From NCBI GenBank assembly GCA_031289895.1, contig JAITOP010000384.1:1-5880 (forward strand): DNA of 5,880 nucleotides. Reading direction: 5' to 3'. This stretch comes from Prevotellaceae bacterium. GTDB taxonomy: Bacteria; Bacteroidota; Bacteroidia; Bacteroidales; UBA932. The translations under genes and the position numbers were made by a program. The notes under the pieces are model-generated. The model was not told the DNA's origin. It made no database searches and saw only the letters and a program-made list of their open reading frames with translations. Every line of letters begins with the position of its first letter. The first letter of the stretch is position 1. Positions 1 to 5,880 of this stretch are shown here, piece by piece.

Positions 1-188
1 AAAACAACTGTCGAATTAAACAATTAAAACAACTGCAAAGTTTGATAATAGTTTTTGAAAAAGGTTTAATTGGCATGAAAAATATTTTAATTTTAACTAA
101 TATTCACTTTTGATGTGTAAACAAAAATTAAATCAAATATTATTTGCTAAGGAAATGTTATACTGCACTTGGTCATAAATTGCGTTTT
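1..188. other. AT-rich sequence at left edge, no confident gene
   Basis: No gene can be called with confidence here. One plus-strand frame is open from the window edge to a TGA at 111-113 (36 codons, rich in Lys, Gln, Leu and Ile near the edge), so the tail of a gene that begins outside the window is possible. I do not recognise the peptide, and an open run of this length is not rare by chance. A 10-bp direct repeat, AAAACAACTG, occurs at 1-10 and 26-35. The rest is AT-rich with stops in all frames. Confidence 0.4.
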
Positions 189-268
189 CGTCATTGCGAG
201 CTTGCGAAGCAATCCAGCGTAAATAAGTAATTTACTGGATTGCTTCGGGCTACGCACTCGCATTGACG
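189..268. repeat. Palindromic REP/MITE-like element, copy 1 (imperfect)
   Basis: This is an 80-bp GC-richer island in AT-rich DNA that folds back on itself. The left arm (189-217) begins CGTCATTGCGAGCTTG. The right arm (235-268) is its reverse complement except for one mismatch near the outer end (CATTGACG against CAATGACG) and about 5 extra bases after the TGGATTGCTTCG segment. The stem continues inward through GTAAAT (219-224) and ATTTAC (230-235) around a 5-nt loop, with a 2-nt bulge at 217-218. Dispersed palindromes beginning CGTCATTGCG are familiar from intergenic regions of many bacterial genomes. Assignment to such a dispersed family is inference, because other genomic copies cannot be seen from this window. 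Reading frames across it are artefacts of the palindrome. Confidence 0.8.
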
Positions 269-332
269 GAGACCGAGTGGAGTATACATCATTAAAAAAG
301 ATGCTAAAACTTTTTTGAGGTGTTATTTTTAC

Positions 333-401
333 CGTCATTGCGGGCTTGACCCGCAATCCCCCGTTTATTTGAGGAGATTGCGGGTCAAGCCCGCAATGAC
401 G
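333..401. repeat. Palindromic REP/MITE-like element, copy 2 (perfect arms)
   Basis: This is a perfect 26-bp inverted repeat (333-358 and 376-401) around a 17-nt spacer. The arms are about 62 percent GC, beginning CGTCATTGCGGGCTTGAC on the left and ending GCCCGCAATGACG on the right. The left arm matches the left arm of the element at 189-268 at 21 of 26 positions. Both begin CGTCATTGCG and end GCAATC, so they appear to be variants of one family. Neither side of the hairpin carries a T-tract in the orientation needed for an intrinsic terminator (CCTAATTC follows on the plus strand, GTAAAAATAA on the minus strand). A repeat element is therefore a better reading than a terminator, although the transcript would form a very stable hairpin. 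Confidence 0.85.
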
Positions 402-940
402 CCTAATTCTCCAACAAAACCATAATAAAAAATCATGTTATTTCGTAACGATTTCTAAATGCACAGCAATTTTCAACAAAATATATTTAACTTACAGTTT
501 TCATATTATTAATAAATGCGTATATCCGTTGCTACGTATATGTTTTATGATTATACAAAATAAATTTTTCTTATGAAATATTATTTTAGGTTACGATTTG
601 TAATAAACCAAATCAATTTAGAATCTGTTTAAATTAAATAAATATCCGAAAATTATGCGTGAAGGTAATAATTTATACGGATTGAGTAAGTTATGGAAGT
701 TAGTTTTTGAGATTTTCTAATGTTAAAAATCATTATATTCGTTATTAATTAAAAAAATAAGAATAAAAAACGCAAATAATATCACAAAAACATCGAATAA
801 AGAATAATGTTATTAAGTTTTAAATAACTATTTCGTTTGAAAAAATAGGTTAAATTTTACGATTTTAACATTTCTGTAAGATTTTAATGAATTAATAATC
901 AATATTATATAAAAATAATTGCAAATTTTTTCTGATATAA
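402..940. other. Long AT-rich non-coding stretch
   Basis: About 540 bp separate the palindromic elements from the promoter of the transporter gene. Base composition is much more AT-rich than in the genes, and every frame is interrupted by frequent stops. The longest item with a start codon is 21 codons (655-720), which I do not consider a gene. I see no tRNA, rRNA, CRISPR or recognisable riboswitch. The notable structures are an imperfect 39-bp dyad at 644-682, a weaker dyad at 522-541 and a small GATTTG/CAAATC hairpin at 595-614. An uncharacterised small RNA or distal regulatory sites cannot be excluded by eye. Confidence 0.6.
644..682. promoter_or_regulatory. Imperfect 39-bp inverted repeat, possible operator
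   Basis: The outer half-sites are ATCCG (644-648) and CGGAT (678-682). The inner half-sites are AAATTAT (650-656) and ATAATTT (668-674). Together they give 12 complementary pairs, with a small asymmetric internal loop (1 nt against 3 nt) and an 11-nt centre. It lies about 280 bp upstream of the predicted promoter, and no T-tract follows it. A DNA-binding site or an RNA hairpin are both possible. Most pairs are A-T, so chance is a real alternative. Confidence 0.25.
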
Positions 941-972
941 GTTGCAAGTATATGTTAAATGATTTATATTTG
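941..972 (+). promoter_or_regulatory. Bacteroidota-type promoter of the susC-like operon
   Basis: The -7 element TATATTTG (965-972) matches the Bacteroidota consensus TAnnTTTG exactly. GTTG (941-944) lies 20 nt upstream and matches the -33 TTTG element at three of four positions with normal spacing. Transcription would be expected to start around 976-982, giving a leader of about 60 nt before the ATG at 1039. Three copies of the palindromic hexamer TTGCAA (919-924, 942-947, 970-975) overlap or flank the two elements. It is the best promoter candidate upstream of the transporter and probably drives the whole operon. Confidence 0.65.
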
Positions 973-986
973 CAAAAAAAGAGAGA

Positions 987-1009
987 TATCTTTATCAAAA
1001 TTAAAGATA
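987..1009 (+). promoter_or_regulatory. Perfect inverted repeat in the 5' leader
   Basis: TATCTTTA (987-994) and TAAAGATA (1002-1009) are perfect reverse complements around a 7-nt loop. They fall within the predicted untranslated leader, and the repeat ends 29 nt before the start codon of the transporter. With one G-C pair in eight, the RNA stem would be weak. It could instead be a DNA operator just downstream of the transcription start. Function is inference only. Confidence 0.35.
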
Positions 1010-1038
1010 ATTAAAACAAAATCATTAAAAAAATTCGC

Positions 1039-4000
1039 ATGAAGAAAATCATTTTACAAATGCTGCTCGTAATTGCGAGCATTGGGTTTGCACAGGCGCA
1101 AACCAAAATTACAGGAAAAATTACAGATGTACAGGGGAAGCCCCTCGACTATGTAAATATTTCTGTAAAAGAAGCACCTACAGCAGGTGCGCTTACTGAT
1201 GACACCGGTGATTACACAATTAATGTACCTGCCGGCGGTAATACTCTTGTGTTTAGTTTCGTTGGATACAAAACGCAGGAAATAGTTATTGGCTCACGCT
1301 CAATTATTAATATTGTATTAGTAATTGATGCTACTACACTCGAAGGTTCTGTTGTTACAGCGCTGGGTATCAAACGTTCTGAGAAAAGTGTTTCATACGC
1401 TGTAACTCAGGTAGGCAGCGAAGAACTTACCAAAGCGGCTGCTATCAGTCCGTTAAATGCACTGCAAGGAAAAATAGCAGGTGTGAATATCGCAAGTTCT
1501 TCGGGCGCACCGGGAGCTTCTACACGTGTTATACTTAGAGGTTATTCGTCAATTGGTGGAAGTAATCAGCCGCTTGTTGTTGTAGATGGTATTCCTGTCA
1601 GCAATTCTGCTACACAAAGTACAAGTCTGAATGGCGGATTTGACTTTGGTAATGGTTTAAATGACATTAATCCTAATGATATTGAATCAGTATCAACATT
1701 GAAAGGAGCGTCTGCATCTGCACTTTATGGCTCTCGCGCTGCTAACGGAGTAATAATGGTTACTACTAAAAAAGGAGCGGCAAAAAACAATTTATCTATT
1801 GATGTAACAAGCAATACAACATTTTCGCGAGTTGGACGGCTACCCGAAATGCAAAATACATTCGGACAGGGATGGAGCGGACAATTTTCATCCATTGAAA
1901 ACGGCAGCTGGGGACCTAAATTTGATGGGCAGCAACGAGTATGGGGAAGCATTGTTGACGGACAACAGTTGTACAAACCATACGCGGCGCAAAAAAATAA
2001 TTTAAGAGATTTTTTTGATACAGGAATTACGTCCGACAATACATTTGCAATACACGGCGGAACAGAAAATACTACATACTACGCATCATATTCTAATGTT
2101 TACGAAGATGGAGTATTGCCTACGGATAAGGATATTTATCAACGAAATGCGTTTTCGCTCAAAGGTTCTGTTAAAGGAAAAATCTTTACTTCGTCCGCCT
2201 CTGTTAATTATTCTAACAAATATGTCAGTCAGGCAGGTTCGGGGCAGGGTTACACCGTGTATAACAATCTGATGCAGATACCAAGAGATTTCAGTATTGT
2301 TGATATGAAAGACTATAAAAATAAGTTTTACAATATTGATAATTATTATACGTCTTATGGAATTGTAAATCCGTATTATACGTTGGAAGAATATGGCAAT
2401 ACAGGAAATGAAGACCATTTGTTTGGACATTTTCAGGTAGATGCCGATATTCTTTCGTGGCTCACAGCAACAGCAAGAGTTGGCGAAGATTTTATTTCTT
2501 CGCGGGCTAAAATTTGGGAGCCTGTTTTTGCAGCCGCACCCGGTTCGCCCAATGATGGCAATGTATCCAACCCCGGCTATGTTGAAGAATATGTAGGAAT
2601 GAGGTCTGAACTTAGCGGCGATTTTATTTTGGCGTTTAAACCTAAATTAAACGATGATTTTAGTTTAAATGGAATTTTAGGATATAATATAAATATGCGT
2701 TATTCTAAAAGCCAAAATATGAATGTTACAGGATTAATTATTCCCGGATTTTATAATATAAGTAACTCTGCATCTACTCCTTCGGTATCTACACTTACTA
2801 ATAAACGCAGATTAATGGGCGTTTTTGCACAAGCCGATTTAGCGTATAAAAATTATTTATATTTCAACGTATCAGCCCGTAACGATTGGAGTTCCACATT
2901 GCCGACAGATAAAAAATCATTTTTCTATCCTTCGGTAGGTCTTAGTTTTTTGTTTACCGATGCTTTTTCAACATTAAAAGACAGTGAAATAATATCTTAT
3001 GGTAAACTGCGTGCAAATTATGGCGTAACAGGTAATGACCCTGACGAATATCTGCTGAAAAGCACTTACACAAGCGGAGATATAACTTATCCGTTTGGTA
3101 AAATCAGTTTCCCATTCGGTGGAATACGAGGTTACGGACCGGGCGCTACTATTGCTAATCCAAATCTGAAACCGGAATTAACATCCGAAATAGAATTTGG
3201 GCTTGATGTTCGTTTTTTGGATAATAAATTAGGATTGGATGTATCGTGGTATAAACGTAATTCTAAAAACCAAATTCTTGCAGTGCCTATAGCCAACACA
3301 TCGGGCTACACATCTCAACTTGATAATTTAGGAAACGTTCAGAATAAAGGCTGGGAAGTTGTACTAACAGCCAATCCTATACGCACTTCTGATTGGAATT
3401 GGAATTTCACTTATACATTTACACGAAATCGTAATATGGTGATTGAATTATCCGATTTGTTAGACCAAGTTAGTTTGGGAGGGCTTACAACTATGGGTTT
3501 TTATGCAAAAGAAGGAATGGCATTAGGTTATTTTACAGGCAGAGTAGCCGAAAGAGACCCTCAGGGAAATATTGTTGTCGATTCAAAAGGTATTCCTGTT
3601 GCTCTTCCCGAGCATGATATTATTGGCGAATCTCAGGCTGATTATCAGATGGGATTTTCAAACAATCTATCATACAAAGGATTACATTTTAGTTTTTCAA
3701 TTGATATTCGTAAAGGCGGTTTGATGTTTTCGCGAACAGCAAATATAAATTATTTTGTGGGAAACGCTCCTCAAACTGTTTATAACGACCGTAACCCTTT
3801 TGTAGTACCAAATTCGGTACAAAAATTTCCTGATTATGATGCTAATGGTAATCCTTTGTTAGATGCAGAAGGAAATCAAATATACAAATATGTGCCAAAT
3901 ACAACGCCTGTATCAATCAGTGAAATAGGTACTTATTGGGACAATGGCGGTATCAGTTTAGATAAATCATTTCTGCTTAGCAAAACAATGGTAGCCTTGC

Positions 4001-4233
4001 GCGAAATAGTAATTGGCTACACTTTACCTGCAAAATGGTTTAACAATAAATTTGTAAAAGGAATTGATATTAACTTTGTTGGTAACAATCTGTTTTTATG
4101 GACACCTGATACCAATAAATTTATTGACCCGCAAGTAACAACTTTTGGTAACGACCTTAATTCTGAATTTGGCGAATTTAGTACCATGCCAACGGTAAGA
4201 CGATATGGATTCAGCATTAAACTTAAAATGTAA
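1039..4233 (+). CDS. SusC/RagA-family TonB-dependent outer-membrane transporter
   Basis: This 1064-residue protein has the usual length and order of SusC-type transporters. In this family the outer-membrane barrel imports ligands too large for porins, using TonB-transmitted energy, in complex with a SusD lipoprotein lid. Visible parts: a signal peptide with likely cleavage after FAQA (residue 20); a carboxypeptidase-regulatory-like beta domain (about 23-97); a TonB-box-like segment with VVTALGIKR (about 105-113); a plug (about 118-246) with the SusC/RagA signature LRGYSSIGGSNQPLVVVDG and then ALYGSRAANGVIMVTTKKG; and a barrel with family motifs RNDWSSTLP (about 613), GNDPDEY (665-671), NPNLKPE (707-713) and LREIVIGYTLP (987-997). 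The protein ends in a beta-signal-like YGFSIKLKM. No N-terminal STN domain is present. The first ATG after the promoter gives an ideal signal peptide, so the start is secure; there is no Shine-Dalgarno motif. It is followed 27 nt later by its susD-like partner. Substrate is unknown. Confidence 0.96.
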   Translation: MKKIILQMLLVIASIGFAQAQTKITGKITDVQGKPLDYVNISVKEAPTAGALTDDTGDYTINVPAGGNTLVFSFVGYKTQEIVIGSRSIINIVLVIDATTLEGSVVTALGIKRSEKSVSYAVTQVGSEELTKAAAISPLNALQGKIAGVNIASSSGAPGASTRVILRGYSSIGGSNQPLVVVDGIPVSNSATQSTSLNGGFDFGNGLNDINPNDIESVSTLKGASASALYGSRAANGVIMVTTKKGAAKNNLSIDVTSNTTFSRVGRLPEMQNTFGQGWSGQFSSIENGSWGPKFDGQQRVWGSIVDGQQLYKPYAAQKNNLRDFFDTGITSDNTFAIHGGTENTTYYASYSNVYEDGVLPTDKDIYQRNAFSLKGSVKGKIFTSSASVNYSNKYVSQAGSGQGYTVYNNLMQIPRDFSIVDMKDYKNKFYNIDNYYTSYGIVNPYYTLEEYGNTGNEDHLFGHFQVDADILSWLTATARVGEDFISSRAKIWEPVFAAAPGSPNDGNVSNPGYVEEYVGMRSELSGDFILAFKPKLNDDFSLNGILGYNINMRYSKSQNMNVTGLIIPGFYNISNSASTPSVSTLTNKRRLMGVFAQADLAYKNYLYFNVSARNDWSSTLPTDKKSFFYPSVGLSFLFTDAFSTLKDSEIISYGKLRANYGVTGNDPDEYLLKSTYTSGDITYPFGKISFPFGGIRGYGPGATIANPNLKPELTSEIEFGLDVRFLDNKLGLDVSWYKRNSKNQILAVPIANTSGYTSQLDNLGNVQNKGWEVVLTANPIRTSDWNWNFTYTFTRNRNMVIELSDLLDQVSLGGLTTMGFYAKEGMALGYFTGRVAERDPQGNIVVDSKGIPVALPEHDIIGESQADYQMGFSNNLSYKGLHFSFSIDIRKGGLMFSRTANINYFVGNAPQTVYNDRNPFVVPNSVQKFPDYDANGNPLLDAEGNQIYKYVPNTTPVSISEIGTYWDNGGISLDKSFLLSKTMVALREIVIGYTLPAKWFNNKFVKGIDINFVGNNLFLWTPDTNKFIDPQVTTFGNDLNSEFGEFSTMPTVRRYGFSIKLKM

Positions 4234-4260
4234 TTATAAAACGATAAAAAAATAATAACG

Positions 4261-5688
4261 ATGAAAAAAATAACAATTATATTATTACTTGGATTTTTGG
4301 CATTAAGCATACAATCATGCGACAAATTTTTTGATGTCAATACAAATCCTGATTCTCCGGCAGATGCTCCGTATTATATGGTATTTCCACGTGCGGTTTT
4401 AGGTACGGCGGCTGTTACCGGAGGTCAATATGCAATATTGGGAACACTTTGGTCTCAACATTTTACGCAATCAAATACAGCACAGCAATACTTACGGTGG
4501 GTGTATAATGATGTATCTCCCGAAGCTCTTGGAAGTTCTTTCAATAGTTTATATGTGAACGCATTACGAAATTATTCTATTGTAAAACAACAAGCTGCCG
4601 AAGCCGAAAACTGGAAATTTTATTTAATGGCGACAGTTATGGAAGTTTATACCGCTCAGGTTTTGACCGATTTACATGAAGATATACCATTTTCCGAAGC
4701 ATTATTGGCTGTACAGGGTAATTTATCTCCGATATATGATAAATCTCAGGATATTTACGATGCGCTGATTTCTCGTATAGATGAAGCACTGAGCAAAGAT
4801 TTTACATTAAATACAAATAATGAAGGCGATGCTGCTGAAAATGATAAAATATTCGGCGGAAATATCAATAAATGGATACAATTTGCAAATACTTTGAAAT
4901 TAAGAATTTATCTGCGTCAGATATATATTCGTGAACCGTTATCATTAGCGGGAATTACTTCTCTTTTGGCAGAAAATAATTTTTTAACGGAAGATGCAAA
5001 AATTGGTGATTTTGCAAACGAAGCAGGAAAATACAATCCTTTATATGGAAGCGAAGTTGCATCAAGCGGTTTAGGCGACCCAAATATTCGTGGCTGCAAT
5101 ACTTTCCTCAATTTTATGAATACTAACAACGATACCCGATTAGCGTTTATTTATAAATACGCGCCAAATACGAGTGTTTACAAGGCTATTGATTATGGTT
5201 CGCGTCCAACATCCGACATTGTGCCTAATAATAGTTTGTCGAGAGGACAGTTTGCTCCAACCGACCCTGTCGTATTTATTTCTAAGGCTGAAAGTCAGTT
5301 TTTACAGGCAGAGGCTAAGGAATGGAAAACACAAAGCGGAAAAGATAATTATGATGCAGGCGTATTGGCATCGTTTGCAAAATACGGATTGGATGGTTCT
5401 TCGTATATCGCCGCAGGAGGCGTTTATGAATATCCGTCAGGCACTTTTGATGAAAAGCAAGCTGCTATAATTACCCAAAAATGGGTTGATTGCGCTATCA
5501 CCAATCCGATAGAATCATATTTTGAATATAATCGTACAGGTTATCCCAACTTTTTAATTTCAGCGGTAAATTCCATATATACAGGCATTTTTCCAAAACG
5601 ATTGCCTTATCCCTCAACAGAAACGGATAGAAATCCAAATACTCCTGAAAATAAAGGTATTGGCGAAAAAATATGGTGGAATAAATAA
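4261..5688 (+). CDS. SusD/RagB-family surface lipoprotein (SusD-like_2 type)
   Basis: This 475-residue lipoprotein is the expected partner of the SusC-type transporter immediately upstream. In this family SusD binds ligand at the cell surface and closes over the SusC barrel as a lid. The N-terminus is a lipoprotein signal peptide ending IQSC, with the lipidated Cys at residue 20. The mature start CDKFFDVNTNPDSP is typical of the SusD-like_2 (PF12771) branch. Other family segments are LWSQHFTQ (63-70), DLHEDIPFSEAL (137-148), FGGNINKWIQFANTLKLR (198-215), the helix SKAESQFLQAEAKEW (about 341-355), and the C-terminal KRLPYP and KIWWNK ending. Length is normal and there are no frame disruptions. 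The 27-nt A-rich gap after the transporter lacks a Shine-Dalgarno motif, as usual in Bacteroidota, and implies cotranscription. The ligand cannot be told from sequence: this branch serves glycan and other nutrient systems. Confidence 0.95.
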   Translation: MKKITIILLLGFLALSIQSCDKFFDVNTNPDSPADAPYYMVFPRAVLGTAAVTGGQYAILGTLWSQHFTQSNTAQQYLRWVYNDVSPEALGSSFNSLYVNALRNYSIVKQQAAEAENWKFYLMATVMEVYTAQVLTDLHEDIPFSEALLAVQGNLSPIYDKSQDIYDALISRIDEALSKDFTLNTNNEGDAAENDKIFGGNINKWIQFANTLKLRIYLRQIYIREPLSLAGITSLLAENNFLTEDAKIGDFANEAGKYNPLYGSEVASSGLGDPNIRGCNTFLNFMNTNNDTRLAFIYKYAPNTSVYKAIDYGSRPTSDIVPNNSLSRGQFAPTDPVVFISKAESQFLQAEAKEWKTQSGKDNYDAGVLASFAKYGLDGSSYIAAGGVYEYPSGTFDEKQAAIITQKWVDCAITNPIESYFEYNRTGYPNFLISAVNSIYTGIFPKRLPYPSTETDRNPNTPENKGIGEKIWWNK

Positions 5689-5713
5689 TGTTTAATTATT
5701 AAAAATTCAGAAT

Positions 5714-5880
5714 ATGAAAAATATAATAAAAATAATGGTATTATCGGTCTTTGCTCTAACTCTTTTTGTATCATGCGAAAAGGAATCGGAAGACATATCG
5801 AAAATGGTTACATATCCCGTTTTTGATTTAACAGATGGTAATTTTATTGTAAAAACTGTAGAAACAGGCAGTTTTGTTGA
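5714..5880 (+). CDS. Lipoprotein, 5' part only; possible Ig-like SusCD accessory protein
   Basis: A reading frame opens 25 nt after the susD-like gene and runs off the right edge after 55 complete codons. It begins MKNIIKIMVLSVFALTLFVSC, a clear lipoprotein signal peptide with the lipidated Cys at residue 21. The acidic stretch EKESED after the Cys fits the charged surface-export signals described for Bacteroidota lipoproteins. The following VTYPVFDLTDGNFIVKTVET resembles the first strands of Ig-like (DUF5011/DUF5012-type) domains found in small lipoproteins encoded directly after SusCD pairs. That match is from memory of the family pattern and is tentative. Spacing and orientation indicate the same operon. 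An accessory surface ligand-binding role is inferred. The gene is cut by the window, so its full length and further domains are unknown. Confidence 0.8.
   Translation, partial: MKNIIKIMVLSVFALTLFVSCEKESEDISKMVTYPVFDLTDGNFIVKTVETGSFV

Noticed and set aside
294..316. A7-like inverted repeat (AAAAAAG and CTTTTTT) between the two palindromes
   Set aside because: The stem is nearly all A-T and of low complexity, and is expected by chance in this composition.
147..356. A minus-strand open frame of 69 codons
   Set aside because: It runs through both palindromic repeat elements and owes its openness to their GC-rich arms. It has no recognisable domain, signal or promoter.
595..614. GATTTG and CAAATC inverted repeat with an 8-nt loop
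   Set aside because: Six pairs in AT-rich DNA with no T-tract and no link to a start or stop codon. Too weak to call a terminator or operator.
655..720. A 21-codon plus-strand frame (starts MREGNNLYGL)
   Set aside because: It is too short to separate from chance, overlaps the 644-682 dyad, has no recognised homologue and no translation signal.
1725..2430. Minus-strand and alternate-frame open stretches of about 85-114 codons inside the transporter gene
   Set aside because: They lie wholly within a confidently identified SusC-type coding sequence and show no domain or signal of their own.
4234..4260. Possible terminator or independent promoter between the transporter and SusD-like genes
   Set aside because: The 27-nt gap is A-rich with no dyad and no TAnnTTTG element, consistent with one cotranscribed operon.
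4017..4340. A minus-strand frame across the junction of the transporter and SusD-like genes
   Set aside because: It is a shadow of two real genes, and its hydrophobic stretch is the complement of the A-rich gap and the lipoprotein signal sequence.
4917..5470. Overlapping frames of 70 and 98 codons inside the SusD-like gene
   Set aside because: The SusD-like_2 frame is intact and recognisable over its whole length, and the alternatives have no supporting features.

Overview
The window looks like chromosomal DNA of a Bacteroidota species, probably of the order Bacteroidales. Three things suggest this: a co-directional SusC/SusD-type outer-membrane uptake pair, a promoter-like sequence matching the Bacteroidota consensus (TAnnTTTG with a TTG element 20 nt upstream) rather than a sigma70 promoter, and A-rich gaps without Shine-Dalgarno motifs before each start codon. 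The DNA is AT-rich, and the non-coding part is clearly richer in AT than the genes.

Layout. Positions 1-1038 contain no convincing gene. Within them lie two GC-rich palindromic repeat elements (189-268 and 333-401) whose left arms match at 21 of 26 positions, so they are variants of one REP/MITE-like family. A long AT-rich stretch (402-940) follows with only weak dyads, one of them 39 bp (644-682). Then come a likely promoter (941-972) and a short leader with a perfect 8-bp inverted repeat (987-1009). From 1039 to the right edge there is an apparent plus-strand operon: a SusC/RagA-family TonB-dependent transporter (1039-4233), a SusD-like lipoprotein of the SusD-like_2 type (4261-5688), and the first 55 codons of a third gene for a small lipoprotein (5714 to the edge). 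The gaps are 27 and 25 nt.

How the genes work together. In this family the SusC barrel sits in the outer membrane and is powered by TonB, and the SusD lipoprotein forms a lid that captures ligand at the cell surface. The third lipoprotein resembles the start of the Ig-like accessory lipoproteins often encoded next to SusCD pairs, so it may be a surface ligand-binding partner. No glycoside hydrolase, peptidase, sensor or sigma/anti-sigma gene is visible, so the substrate (glycan, peptide or other) cannot be assigned. The transporter lacks an N-terminal STN signalling domain, which argues against direct FecI/FecR-type trans-envelope regulation through this protein.

I see no clearly new system. 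The coding part is a standard SusCD locus. The least explained material is the pair of related palindromes and the dyad- and TTGCAA-rich promoter and leader region.
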